Shown here: piece by piece, positions 22,331-34,786 of the stretch
Layout of the letters: every line of letters begins with the position of its first letter
Numbering within the stretch: position 1 is the first letter of the stretch
NCBI GenBank assembly: GCA_015680685.1
Contig: MNCI01004786.1
Location: 440,837 to 504,836 of the forward strand
Reading direction: 5' to 3'
DNA: 64,000 nt
From: Gnetum montanum
Taxonomy: Eukaryota; Streptophyta; Gnetopsida; Gnetales; Gnetaceae
Position numbers and translations under genes: made by a program
The notes under the pieces: model-generated
Seen by the model: the letters and a program-made list of their open reading frames with translations, nothing else
Databases searched by the model: none
What the model was told of the DNA's origin: nothing

Positions 22331-24400
22331 TTGTTTGTCTCACCATCTGGGGGATTGGTCTTGACTTATTATTATGAAACACTAATGTTATCAACCTTGT
22401 TTCTCCCTTCAGTAAAGATGGCACCATCACCACATCGATGGACTCTTCACAAGCAGGGATGTCCTCATTGATAGGAATAGAGATCAACATATTCACTAAT
22501 GCTTCATGATGTGCAATGGAAGTCATTATAAGGTCATACAAGCTAAGTGAGGTATTTTTCTGTTTTAGAAACTACTTGACCTATTCCATAGCATTGAAGA
22601 ATTCCTTGTCATTTTTTGTCGACTTCTCATTTCTAATGTTCTTGACTTCCTCCATGCATCCTAGGATGTGAAATTCATGATTTGATGGTTGTGATTTGGC
22701 CTTTGTCCCCTTCCCTTGTGGCTTGGGGGTCCTCCCATGGTTGATTAGTTGAGGTGGCCTAAGCGTTAGAGTTCATTGGAACAGATGAGATGGAGGTGGG
22801 CCCACCTCCTTCCATGCCTTAGTCTACTTGTTGTCCTTGTTCTTTGGCTTCAGATCAAGCCTCTCATGTTGTTTTCTTAGGGATTTCTTCTTGTTGTTAT
22901 TTGGTTGTGAAGAAATTATTGCATTGGCCACTATGGAAGAATGTTGTTTAGTTGTAGGGGTAGTTTTGGCTTCAATGAGAAGGGGCACCCTGATTACAAA
23001 AGGCTTCTTGGGAGGTGTAAGTGATGGGATCCTTACAACAAAAGGGGGCCTTGAACTAGTCAAAGTTGAAGGACCCCTATCATTACAAGGAGGTTCCCAA
23101 ATCATGAATGACTCCTATAGAGTTCTAGAATCATTGTTCACATTGAATGCATCTATAGTGTATGGGTTGTTGTTTACATTCAATGGGTCCTTATAGACCT
23201 TCATGGATTAGTTTTATGGTATGACTAGGTTAGAGGCGTCAAGGACAAATTCACCCTTGTATATCATCTTTTAGAGGTCATCCTTTAGTGCTAGGCAAAA
23301 GTCAGTATCATGACTTAGCAGTTGATGGTAGTGGAAACAATGGTAGTGGCAAGTCATCCTTGGTTGCAAGAGTGGAGATCCTAGCAATTTCACATAGTCT
23401 ATCATGCCTTTTACATGCATTCTTGGTCATTTTTTTCTATTTTATTCTTTCACTCTTCAACAACTAATCAAGGAGTTCTAATGGTTTCATGGCAACCTAG
23501 TATACTTCAACCAATATTTTCATTCAAAGTTAGGTCTTGTAGTGGTTGATGCAAAGGTCCTAGATGTTGATGGTTGATTATTGATGACAGGGGCATTGGG
23601 TTGATTCATTATAGACCCCTATGTGGTCTTGCTATCTTTGGCCACAGTGGCCATGACTATGTTATTTTCCACTCCCTTCTCCTTATCCTTCTATGTGTGC
23701 TGGTTCTTATATGCCACATAGGAGTGGTCATGGCTAGCCTTGGTTGCATCCTCCATGTTCTTTTTTTGGGAAAAGGCTTGGCTAAGTGATTGTAGGTCTA
23801 GGTAATATAGTTTTGACTTAATAAAGTCATTAACTGCCCCCTTGAATAGAGTGAGAGTGTGGGTCTTGGCTATTGGTTCTAGAATCTCATTAAGAAGAGC
23901 ATTCCATCATTGTATAAACTTTTGTACTAGCTCACAGGGTCCCTACTTGACCTTTATTAATTAGTTAAAAGTTGTGTTAGGTTTCAAGTTGTACTTGAAA
24001 TGGTTAACGAACTATGAAATTAAATCTTCAAGTGAGGATATGGATCTTCTTGCTAGGGCACAGTACTAGTTCAGAGCTTTCCTAATAAGGGACATGGGGA
24101 AAATCTGCATTATAGTATGTGAGCAAGCTTGTAGCAACAAGCACACAAAATGAAAGGTTGTAAGGTGATGTGGGCAAGCTTGCAGCAACAAACACACAAA
24201 ATGAAAGGTTGTAAGGTGGGCATTAGGATTGCCCTCACCATCATACTTAGTAAATTAAGGAATTAGCATGCCAAGAGGAAGAGTTATTTGTGGGACAGTA
24301 GGACTGATTGGATCATCCTGATAGAAATCCATTATCTTTACTGTGTACATTGTGAAGGCCTTGAGCTTCTGTAACTCTTCCATCAAATCTTGAATCATCT
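22331..24400 (-). pseudogene. gag: Element C gag relic
   Basis: Minus-strand coding traces with many stops. Near 23340-23285 a zinc-finger-like C-x2-Y-H-x5-HDTDFC is the Tat-lineage gag nucleic-acid-binding motif, followed by an LKDDL helix. Frame 22824-23105 is a Pro/Lys-rich linker, and 22314-22541 is the region before protease. A 51-bp tandem duplication (24120-24221) lies in the upstream part. Confidence 0.65.
24120..24221. repeat. 51-bp tandem duplication in element C gag
   Basis: Two copies (24120-24170 and 24171-24221) differing at three or four sites. 51 bp is 17 codons, so the duplication itself kept frame. Confidence 0.85.
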
Positions 24401-26091
24401 AGAATACTTGATCCAATCCTTGGATCATTCTTGTGAGTTGCAGTATTTGTATGAATGGTTGAGGTGTTAATTCAGAGGCCTATGACCTTGCAATGTGTTG
24501 TGGTATAGAAGCGAGAGGCTAGGTTATAGTGGTTATGGATGGGCTAAACAATGAAAAGGGAATTTGTACTAGCACTTGAGGTACAAAGGGGACAAATGAT
24601 GTATGCGTCCCTTTCGTCACTTGTGGTCCTGCTGTGGGGTCCACTAGTATAGAAAAGGGGTGAGCGATGGTGAAAACCATTGGTGAGGACTATGCACATC
24701 AAGGTTGCATGACAAAAGGCATGAAAGAAAACAAGAAGCTTGTTTGAGACATAGGTTGTGCCTGGTGTGATGCTATAATAGGTGTAGCCTTAAACATCAT
24801 AAGATATATAGGAGATGATGGTTGAGATGCCTATTCCATGAAAGAGAGATAGGTAAGGCCAAAGTTGATGTTGTAGTTTGAGGGACCGATTGTTGGAATA
24901 GGCTTCCTATGAGGTTTTCTAGTTTAGGCTCTACCTCAAAGTCATCATGCTTTTCATGATGGCCCTCTGAACTAAGCTTGTCACTTCATTCACCCATCTC
25001 AATTAATTGAGAGAGTGTATGCGCATGAGTGTTATTCAGTGATATTTTATTATAAGAAGAGGATATATACTCTTTTCCATTACAGTGAATCAACTCATAC
25101 TCACACTTGGCTTTAGCCTTTACACATGGAATGAGTAATCTAGCTTTAATATTAACATAGATATAATTGTAGTGGTCTTCATTCAGTATAGTAAAATCTA
25201 GGCTTCACCCCCTTTGTCTAAATGACTATCTACACTTAGTTGTAGTAGGGTCTTTTGGATCATAGATCCTTACTCCATCCTAACTGGATGCCATGTTTGT
25301 CATGTCGATGGGAAAAATTGTTGACTTACTAAAAGGCATGGTCAAGGATGTTAGTTTAGTTTCTATTTTTAGTAAAAATTTTAGCAAGTGAGATTGCCTA
25401 AAGGTGTAGGTAATTATAAGTGGAAATAAAGTTAAAACTATTACTGCTAGTACAACATAGTAAAAATGTGGTATACTGTATCTTGGGAAAATGTGTGATA
25501 GTATTTAAGTTGGTTACATCAACTACAATTGCTTCACTAGCAAGATCTACACTAGAGAGATGGTGTAGTAGACCATTGTGTTGCCCAGCCAACTATGTTA
25601 GGGTAGGTGGTGGGAAATGGTTTCATTTTTGGTAAAACCAAGCTGGAAATATTTTCCTTCAAAAGGGGTGTGCTGGTTTTGAAAAATTAAATGCAAATAA
25701 TTTTTGGTTCCCCAATGACTACGCTAGAGTCTTGGGAGTGACTACACTGGGTTTTTTGCAAAATTTCACAACAGATGAATTTGGGTGTTTGGGTGAAGCT
25801 ACACTAGTTCTTGGAATACCCCAAATGTAGATCTTAACTAGAAAAAACTAGAGATTTAAGTGTGAACTATGCTGGCCATAGAAATTATAGAAATTGTTGT
25901 GAAAATAATGTAGAAACCCAAATCACCCACAACAACTATGCTAGGTGTTAGTTGTGGTAGATTAAACACCAACGTTAGTTTTCAAAGGTAGATGTTTGTA
26001 GGTTTTGAAGTTTGGAATGTGGAAGACTTGGTTTTTGGAAAATGTTTGGGATGAGAATTTGGGCAGAGGCCCTCCTTTTAGTGTTAGAAAC
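24401..26091 (-). other. Element C 5' leader region
   Basis: Sequence between the 5' LTR (higher coordinates) and gag. No clear ORF. Near 25715-25945 it carries five CTACGCTAG, CTACACTGG and CTATGCTGG-type motifs like those of the LTR and of the 192-bp array. No convincing primer-binding site adjoins the LTR end at 26092; the LTR terminus itself is mutated there (TATTGCA instead of TGTTGCA). Confidence 0.5.
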
Positions 26092-27393
26092 TATTGCATC
26101 TAGAAAATTCAATTGCTGGAAAACCAAAAATCCCAAGTGAAACAACCTAACCTAGGATCCCAAGGGCTTCAAGAAATTGGATCCAAGGTGCCTTTGATGG
26201 TTTAGTCAATCACCTAGGGACTTAGAGAATGTAAATGGAGATGAACAAAATTGTAGACTTGAATGAAAATAAACATAGAATTAAACTTGAAATGAAATCT
26301 ACACTGCAAGTGAATTGATAAACTTTATTGAAATAGCAATAAAATGCTTAAAGTATAGAGTTCAAGAAGTACAGATTATGCACTCAAATGCATAAGAAGC
26401 TTGCTTGGACAAAGCTTGAAGCCTATTGGAGCTAGCTGGCTATACTCTACAGTCAAAATCCATGATCTAGGTACTTCCCAACTTCGATTGCTAAGAGCTC
26501 CTTGTTGGTTTTTGCTTGAATCTACAACTTTGGTTTTGGTGTTGTAGATGGTGATGCTTGTACTCCTAGTGCAATGGTACTACGCTAAGGGTCTCTAATG
26601 TTCAATGTAGATGCCAAAAAAATTTCAAGCACTCAAGATTGTAAAAGGCTATGAATTGCAATAATGTTTAGAACCTGAATACTGTGTTCAAATTTGGCTT
26701 TCATAGGCTTCAAGGTTGCTAATTTTGGGCAACAAATTTCTACCATGATTGTTGATAGATTAGCATTAATTGCAAGTGTAGAAGGGCCTAATTCCCAGCA
26801 TAGTTGATCATTTATGATAATTTTTGATACACCAAAGCCATGAAAACCCATCTAAATACTATAATTAACAAATAAAATTTTGTGACTACGTTGGCTTTAC
26901 CTCAACTATGTAAGCCTTGGAGATCTACATTAGCATTATCAAAGTTGTTGGGAAACATGGTGACTACACTAGCCACGTGAAGATTGTTGAGAATTTGTAA
27001 TGACTATGTTGGCTATGCTGCAACTGTAGGAAATGGTGATGACTACGTTGGCCATTATTGCAAAAATGTAAAATCCAATAACTCCAACGCTGAGTGTGTG
27101 CATCTCCAGCGTAGTAAAGGCCATGAGTACCATAAAACTTATGAAAATGCCAAATTTGGTAGTTCCCAAGGCATTTTTAGCCTTCCCAAGCCTAAATATA
27201 GACATGACATTACTTTTTCCACTTGGGAAGTGAAGCAATAGCAACTTATGAGGCATTTTATAACGTCAAAAAGTTAAAGTATGCAAGATTGCATCTCATG
27301 AGCTACAAATATTACATTTAAAATAAAGTGTTGCCCTCAATTTAGGTGGTGAATGTTACAAATTGTAACATGAATTTTCTTAGTGGTGTTTCA
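26092..27393 (-). repeat. Element C, 5' LTR (1302 bp)
   Basis: Direct repeat of 10692-11992 over its whole length with roughly 10-15% differences by eye. It contains the same motif cluster (about 26885-27060). The TATA box of the other copy is changed here (TTTCATA, about 26698-26704). Confidence 0.88.
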
Positions 27394-28840
27394 TATGATT
27401 AATGACTCTGGATTATTAAAAGTTAAATCACATAAGAAACCATCAAATAATTGAGACATATCAAAATTGGCACACTGTGTAATCATGATAGAAGGTAGTG
27501 AGGTGGTAGATGAACAAAAATGGTAATGAAAGAGAGAGAATGGAATGGAGTTCCTCATTCCAATCACATTAAGTCCTTTGTGGAGTTTGTGATTAAGGTG
27601 ACCTGATATCATCCCATCCTTAGGTGGAATTAAGACCATCCACTCCTAGTAACCTCGCATTAGCACATTGAGACCATTCGACCCCCTAGAGCTCATGAGC
27701 ACCCTTAGAGACCATCCACCATTTAGAGAAGAAAAGAGAAGTAGGAAGTCAAGATGGCCTTAGTTAGAGGGGTGCCTTCAAGCATGGATAACATGTCTTT
27801 CTAGCCCCATAACCAGTGCTTGTAGCCAATTATTTTATCCAAGGGGTATGCTTTGAATTTTCATGTTTTTTTTATGGGATCACACCATGAAAAGACATTG
27901 CTTCTTATTATTGGTCGATCTTAGGAAAGATGAGAAATCGATGAGAATACCCATAAAACTCTAGATGATAGGCAAGTAAAAATGGTGACAAATTTCCTTT
28001 AAGGTTGTTATTAAGAAAGGACCTCATGCTTCCAAAATGAGAAAACACCATAGAGTGTTTTTTGAATGGGTGGATGACGTGAGCTCACTACTTGGTATCA
28101 TGAGAAAACCAATGTCCCATTAATCCATGTCAAAATTCTATGATGAGATCCAATCATTAAGTAATTAGTTTAAATAGTATATTTTAGTAAACCACCATCA
28201 ATCAACAATCATATTCAACACCAAAGTCCTAATGGAAATAAACAAGAGAAAGATGTAAGAAAATTCAAATAAAACAAAATATAAAAGAAATTGTAAAATA
28301 TTCAAGAAAATAGAAAACACATGAAAATTGATGTAAAATAAAAAAGGTTGAAAAACTGAAGAGCCACTTGTAGGATGTTAGCATGAATTGCCATCTCCTC
28401 CATGACTAAGTTGAAAGGGAGAGATCTGAAAGATCGAGCATGCTTGTCCATCAGTTGAGGCATTATTCTAACCAATTGTTCTTTTCTCTTGGAAGGATTT
28501 AAATTGTTGGATGTTAACTAATAACCTCTTATTCAAGCTAGCAAGATGGTATATCATCATGGCCCTAGATGCAAAAGTTTCATATATAATGTAAGGGCTC
28601 TCCCAAAGCATTTGAAGTTTTTTTTTTATTGAGGCACATGCATGGGGCTCTAGTAGAACACCTTATCTGCTAGTTTAAATATTACCTTCCTTATTCTAAG
28701 GTCATGGCATTGTTTGTTATCTATCTTGTGCACTTCATTCAATGATAATCTATTCTCTTCTAGTGTGTTGAGATTCATCAATCTTTATCTTTGGGCTAGA
28801 CTTAGGCTTTAATTCAAGGTCATAGGTCATTGAAAGTGTA
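27394..28840 (-). other. Element B spacer, part next to integrase
   Basis: Continuation of element B after the C insertion. No domain recognised; short frames only (27391-27639 reads across the junction). The last about 400 bp before 28840 show weak coding-like minus-strand text that may be the integrase C-terminus. Confidence 0.45.
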
Positions 28841-28849
28841 TGGAGCTCA

Positions 28850-29630
28850 ACTTAGATGGAAAGAGTTAGAAGTTTTCTATACACTAATGTATAGGGAGAA
28901 TAGCCAATAGGAAGTTTCCATGTTGAACGATAAGCCCAAAAAGCATCGTTAAGTTTACTACTCCACTCCTTCCTATATTTACTAACTATATGTGTTAGGA
29001 TGTTGGTAATTTGCCTATTGGTGACCTCAGCTTGACCATTGGCTTGGGGATGGTATGGAGTTGTTAATTTATGTTCAACCCCCAAGCATTGCATGAGCTT
29101 TTGAAAAGTGGCACCAATAAAAGGAGTTCCATTTTCTGAAATCATCACCCATGGCATATGAAACCTATTTACAACATTTTGTTGTACAAACCATGCCACC
29201 ATAGAGGATGAACAATTGGTGATAGCAATAGCTTCAGCCCATTTGATGCAGTAATCAACAGCCATGATGATGTATGTCTTTCTGCTTGATGTAGGGTTGA
29301 TGGACCCCATGAAAAAAATCCCCCAAAGATTGAAAGGCACCAGTGGTTGGATCCACTATTGAGGCCTTCCATGTGCATGGTCATCCCTCCATCACATTGG
29401 CACCTATCATAGAAATGAAAGAAGTGATGGACATCTTTGAAGATTATGGGCTAATAATATCCTACCATGAGGTTCTTAATGGTCATCCTTCTCCCCACAT
29501 AGTGGCCCCCACAAGGGCCTTTGTGTGTGTCTTGGAGGACTTAAAGTTGGATTTGCATCAGGGGCACATCATCCCAGGCCATCTATGCAACTCCTATAGA
29601 GGTTGCCATTGATTTCCATAAAGTGTTTGG
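28850..29630 (-). pseudogene. Element B integrase relic
   Basis: The minus-strand frame 28852-29340 (162 codons) is the integrase catalytic core. The usual WGIDFMG is WGIFFMG (Phe9 in place of the first catalytic Asp), the second Asp is Glu69 (ISENG), and Glu105 (NGQAEVTN) is kept at the D35E spacing. The HHCC part lies at about 29600-29380 in broken frames. Two lost catalytic residues plus stops mean it cannot be active. Confidence 0.85.
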
Positions 29631-29849
29631 CCTAATGAAGAAGCTATTGTTTCTTCTTATGGTTCCACTTCCATGTCATCTCCTATGCAAGTAGATAGGA
29701 GAGGATGTGATCGTACCATTTTTTCTTTGGGATCTTGCTCATTAATAGCACCAGTAAAGAGGAGTTCATCAGGAAATTGATCAAACAATGGGCTTTCATC
29801 CTGTTTGTTATCCCATCTTAACTAAGAAAACTATTTTGCCACCACATTC

Positions 29850-31110
29850 TTAGTTCCCTTTTGATCTATCATCATTAAATCAAACTCCTAGAGGATCACC
29901 AACCACTGTATGACATGGGGGTTCACCATTGGATTGTTCATTAAGAACCAGATGGCATTGTGGTCGGTGTGCATAAAAAATTTGTATCCAAGCACAGAGT
30001 GCTTGAATTTCTCTAAGGTATACACCACTGCCATAACCTCCTTCTCAATGGTGATGTAGATTAGTTATGCATCCACAATGCTCCTACTTGCATAGTGCAT
30101 ATAGTATATGTTTCTAATTGTCCATCTGTGTAAGCATGCCTCCCAAGGCATAATTTGATGCATCCATCATGATGTGGAATAATCTAAACCAATCAAGTGC
30201 TTGTAGAATTGGAGTCTCTATGATTTTCTGCTTCAATTCCTAAAATGCATTCTCACATTCCTTGGTCTAGACGAATGATGCATCTTTCTTCATAAGCTCC
30301 ACTAATAGTTTGGCAATCTTTGAGAAGTTTTCAATGAAACATCCATAGTAATCAGTGTGGCCAAGGAATGACCTCACATCTTTCACTATTTTTAATTGTT
30401 TGGTTATTCCTTAGATGACCCTTATTTTTTTTTGGGTCTACCTTTGTCCCTTTGTTTGAAATTTGATGCCCCAAGAAAATGTCCTCTTGGACCATTAGGT
30501 GGCTCTTCTACCAATTGAGCCTCAAGTGTGTTTTCACACACTGTAAGCACTTACTTGAGGTAATTCAAGGCTTGCTCAAAGATAGCCCAATAGGTAGAGA
30601 AGTCATCCATGAAGACTTCTACCTCACTACCAATATGTTGTGGAAGATGCTTAGGACCAAACGTTGGAATGTAGTGGATGCATTACACCTACCAAAGGGC
30701 ATCTTTTTGTATGCAAAAGTCCCATAGGAACTTGTGAATGTTGCCTTGATGTGGTCCTCTAGTGTAATCTAGATTTGGTTATAGCCACCATAACTATCTA
30801 GAAATTTGTAGTAATAATGCCCTACAATGGTATCTAGCATTTGGTCCACAAATGGCAATGGGAAATGATCTTTTTAGGTTTCCATATCCAACAACCACAA
30901 GGCTATATAGACTCTCCACTTTCCTTCTTTCTTTGATACAATAATGAGTGGGCTAACCCACTCAGTATATACAATGGAGTAAATGAACCTAGCGTTGAGG
31001 AGTTGTTCAATCTCCTCCTTGACAATCTACTTGAGTTTTGGGTTTAAAAATCTTTCTGGTTGCCTCTTTAGTTTGATGAAGGAGTCTATGGAGATTCTAT
31101 GCTGGCATAT
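29850..31110 (-). pseudogene. Element B reverse transcriptase and RNase H relic
   Basis: On the minus strand: RT start with WVSPL and KWRVYI near 30960-30880, a KDHFPLPFVDQ stretch, and the catalytic box EVFMDDFST at about 30620-30595. RNase H follows at 30190-29900 with EKEVMAVVYTLEKF and HTDHNAIWFLMN, equivalent to 58540-58650 in element E. Many stops and frame shifts. RT copies genomic RNA to cDNA; RNase H removes the template. Confidence 0.78.
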
Positions 31111-31449
31111 CCTAGGATCAGTTCCTGTTAGCTCATGATATGACCAAGAAAAGGCTATTGGCCATTTGTTCACAACTTCCAATAATTTGTTTTTTTATTT
31201 AGAAGCAAGTGTGGCTTACTGGCTTTCCATTGTTCAAAAATGCATATTCCATTCCTGATGGTAGAGCCTTTAACTTCAAGGGTTCTTGCTTAAAAGTTTC
31301 AAGGATCTCTAACTCTCCACAATCGATCTCACATTATGTTATCCCAATTTTTCCATGATTTCAACATAGGAGCTAGTGAGGCTCTCAATTAGTTCCATGC
31401 ATATTATTGATCCAACCTCATCATCTATTGTCAACCACTAAGTGCCCTC

Positions 31450-31960
31450 CTATTTATTGGTTGTTGCATACAAGAACCTTTGAATTTTTGTCACCTCTTC
31501 ACACTGATTGCATGCTTGAAGTGATGTGCCTTTGATGGTCCATAATCTTTGCATGCAATGGCATCTTATGTCTCTATACGCGATGCATAGAACTCTCTTC
31601 TTCTCAATCTTTCCAAATTCATTTTCTTGGAAATCTCTAGGGAAAGGTCTCGAATCCCCAACCTTGCATTGATGATGCTCAATCATGCTCTTTCCATGAT
31701 GATAGGAAAGTTTCCTTTGATGTTCTTCACATGGATCACTGAAAAATCAATAGGATAGGACCATCCACAAACAATGGTCACAATTTCCTCCACCAATTCC
31801 AAAGGAATAGTGAAGAATTGGTTTGCCAGCTCTAGTTTGATGTTGCTATTTTTCAAGGAAGGTAGGTTCTAGGCTTTGTACATCTCTTATGAAATTAAGT
31901 TAACTCGAGAACCTAAATCCAAAAAAGCCTAACACAATTCATTTTTGGTGATCTACAAGT
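31450..31960 (-). pseudogene. Element B aspartic protease relic
   Basis: Minus strand: active-site-like FLDLGSRVNLI at about 31930-31900, a LANQFFTIPLELVEEI stretch, then the NFPIIM flap and a downstream frame (31450-31686) with CxxCx-type residues matching 56940-57090 of element E. Asp-Leu-Gly replaces the common Asp-Ser/Thr-Gly. Confidence 0.7.
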
Positions 31961-32430
31961 AAATAAGAGGACTATAAGGATTAGATCTCTTCCTAAGAAC
32001 ATGCTGACCTTAATCCAATTTGTGACTGCATGGGTCAATATGATAGTGTGAAATTGGGGGACACTTTGTTTTAAAGGTTACTCAACAAGGATTTTAGAGG
32101 TTAAGGTAGTAGGTTTGGCAACCATAGGTGTGTGCAATAACTTTATGGGGCTATTGGTTCTAAATAATGGCCTCTTGTAAGGCTTAGATTCAAGACCACT
32201 TGACTGAAAAGTTAGCTACAAAGTTATTACCCTCATAACATTTCTTTGTTGGGTTGGGTAGGTATTTCACCTTGCCTGGATGGAGCAGGTGACAGAGGAG
32301 TTGATGATGGTGGTGTAGGAGTGAATATTGAGGAGGATAGAAAGAAAATGGGGACACCCCTCATGGAGAAGGTGCTTTGTAGTACTCCGGAGAGTAGTAG
32401 TGATGTGGAAAGGAAGCATGCCTAGAAGAG

Positions 32431-34530
32431 TCACAGGAGAGACTGGCTGCTAAACATAGTACCCATAAGGATATGGTTAGTGATAAGGGTACTACTACCT
32501 TGGAGGTGGATTCCCCCATGACTGTGGATGTTGCCACTATTGGTACTATTCTTGAGGTTGAGGTGGCACTTCACTTGGATAATAAGCTTGTTGGTGGAAT
32601 TGCTATGGACAAGGCAACTTCCTAGGTGCTTGCCATTTTGCAAATGTCAAATTTAAAGCATACATCCCATATTCTTGTAAGTGTGAAAATATAGGGCAAC
32701 ATCCCATAGGATATTCATACTAACAAATGTCATACCCATCGTCATTAGATTCTGAATCTATAGCCTCCTCAATTAGTATAGCTTTTCCCTTACCCTTGTA
32801 ATATTTCCATTCAACATCCTTCTTCTTCCCTCCTTCACAGCCACTATCTCCTTGATCTCTACATTCCTCTGTAATCTTCAAAGCAATTTGGAAGTTCTCA
32901 TCCAAGGAGTCCCATATCTTATCTACCTTGACTAATATTTTAGTAATAAATTTTTGGATCAGTAAGGTTTTCCTTTGCACCAATTCATCAAGTGGTGTCT
33001 CTTCCTCATTCTCACAAAAACGAACCTCTCTCTTGCAGATGGAGAGGTCTTGTTGTATTCTTCTGTACTTTTCCATTTTTTCAACTTTCCTTCCTCTTTG
33101 GTTACTTGCTCAATGAACCTTTGAATTTCATGGACCCTTAGCTCAAAAAGTCTCCCTTGGGCATAAACCCCAAGGGTTCTCCTTGTTTCAGTTCTAAGCC
33201 CATCTATGATCTAGCGCAGCTAATCCTGTTTGGAGTATCCATGGCCTAGGCATCGGTGCAATAAAGAGTAGTACCTCCTTATGGTAGTATCCAAGGACTC
33301 ATGAATGCCTTATTTCTAGCCTTGGATTTGTCTCCATTAGTTGGACACTCTAGAGTATGTTTGATATTTGTCATTGAACAACTCTAGCATCATACTCCGT
33401 CAAATGGATTCTAGTTCCAAGAACTGGTACAAGCTTTCTTCTTCTTTTATGAGTGTCCTTAGAAATATTTTCAGCTTCTACCACTCATTTTCCACATTTT
33501 ACAAGGCATAGGCATCATGAAAGGCTTGCAAATGATTTTATGGGTCTAAATTATATCCCCCTCAAACTTAAGGATATTATTCATATCCAATTTTTTGATG
33601 TAGCCATCCTTCAAGTGCCTGGTGGGAATTTTAATAGCCTTTGAAATGTTCAACATATTACTTGTAGTTAGCAGAGGCTCATTGTAGTCATAATGATCAC
33701 AGTGGCCCCTGTCATGGCCATGATGCCTACAATGAGTCTAGCTATGCCTTTGTTCTTTGTGATGTTCATCCCCTTGTTGTTGTCCATGCCCCTAGTCCTT
33801 GTTGTCTCGGTAAGATCTACGATCATCCCTATTCCATCGTTTATCTCCATCATGATTTCTGTTGTTCCTTTCATAGTTCTAGCCTCTACTTCTCCTGTCG
33901 AAGTTTGAGGAGGAAGACGATGAGGCTGATGATGAACGTAAAGAGGAATGAGAATCAATACCAGAACGTTGCCTACTACCTCCTCTTCCCCAGTCCCTAC
34001 CCTACTCACCATATTTTTCTTTCTCTTGGTGCTTGTCACTATTCTTGCCTCTGGGTGATCAATTGTAACTACCATCTTTTGAGGTCCCCTAGTTTTGAGA
34101 CCCATTCCTTCCATCACCAAGGTTGTTCATACTTGATTACAATCATTGGTTAAGGGTCTTCCCATCCAAGAAAGAGGGAGAATCAATGTATTGGGACTGA
34201 CTTGAAAAGAAGTCCTTGTCATCTTTGTATGGTTGCAAGAATAAGTGGGTAGGAAACCTTTTGTCCTTTGTAGCCTCATATCAGGCTTCCATTTGTGAAT
34301 CTTTCTTCCATTGGGCCTTTGTGGGATGATAATCTTGATAGAGGTGATCTTGAACCTTGTATTTCCCATTAAGTCCAACAATGCCAAACTTGATGAGATT
34401 GTTTAGCAACATCACAAGAATAGATTGGTGAGGAGGCAACATGATGTTGCCTTCCATGTTCCTCAATCGCAACTGCTCGTCTTGATGCAAGATGAAGATG
34501 AAATCCAAAGTGTAAGGATCCAAATGGGTG
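32431..34530 (-). pseudogene. gag: Element B gag relic
   Basis: Minus strand, several frames. 34530-33668 is an Arg/Asp/Gly-rich N-terminal region. 33500-33100 is the gag domain (HRCLGHGYS and LRTETRRTLGVYAQGRLFELR stretches). 32720-33076 is a 118-codon C-terminal frame ending in DGYDIC. It continues into C-x-Y-x(3)-G-C-C-P-I-F-S-H, the family's knuckle-like motif. Colinear with 54440-55860 in element E. Confidence 0.7.
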
Positions 34531-34767
34531 TAGACAACCCAAAACTATTGGGGCACTTATGTTTTTGGACCTTCTTGTCTTTGGTTGGATCTGTTAGTGA
34601 CCAGTAGTGAAGATTCTTCCCTACAAGAAGAAACCATATTAGTGATTGTTCAAAAATAGTGTGCATTTGTTATTATTATGTTCTTAATGATTAGCGTTAA
34701 TTATTCGTTACAACATCTTTAGATGGTTTCACTATCTTTTTTATGTAGCACACTTATCTAGACTAAA

Positions 34768-34785
34768 TCCCCACCAATGGCACCA
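34768..34785 (-). other. Primer-binding site of element B (tRNA-Asp type)
   Basis: TGGTGCCATTGGTGGGGA on the minus strand, one base inside the LTR; 14 of 18 positions match the complement of the tRNA-Asp 3' end. Confidence 0.75.
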
Positions 34786-34786
34786 A

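Larger units (their letters stand above)
10692..27393 (-). mobile_element. Element C, giant Tat/Ogre-like Ty3/gypsy retrotransposon (16.7 kb)
   Basis: Two homologous 1.3-kb LTRs bound 14.1 kb of interior. Minus-strand order: gag (about 24.4-22.7 kb), protease (22.3-21.9), 5.7-kb non-coding block, RT (15.9-14.85), archaeal-type RNase H (14.82-14.4), integrase (14.08-13.26), polypurine tract. The second, archaeal-type RNase H, the HDT-containing zinc finger of gag and the very long interior are marks of the Tat lineage; a non-coding block between protease and RT is known from Ogre. Flanks GATGA (10687-10691) and TATGA (27394-27398) are a likely decayed target duplication. It is inserted in the spacer of element B. 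LTRs differ at roughly 10-15% of sites by eye, so it is old. Confidence 0.82.

Noticed and set aside
22828-23196. 122-codon plus-strand frame with hydrophobic start
   Set aside because: Lies antisense to element C gag linker; no domain, so a shadow frame.
24120-24221. Two-copy direct repeat considered as a CRISPR-like array
   Set aside because: Only two adjacent copies without spacers in a plant retrotransposon; a plain tandem duplication.
33693-34153. Plus-strand frames opposite element B gag, hydrophobic with Met/Pro
   Set aside because: Shadow of the minus-strand Arg/Asp/Gly-rich gag region; composition explained by the complementary strand.
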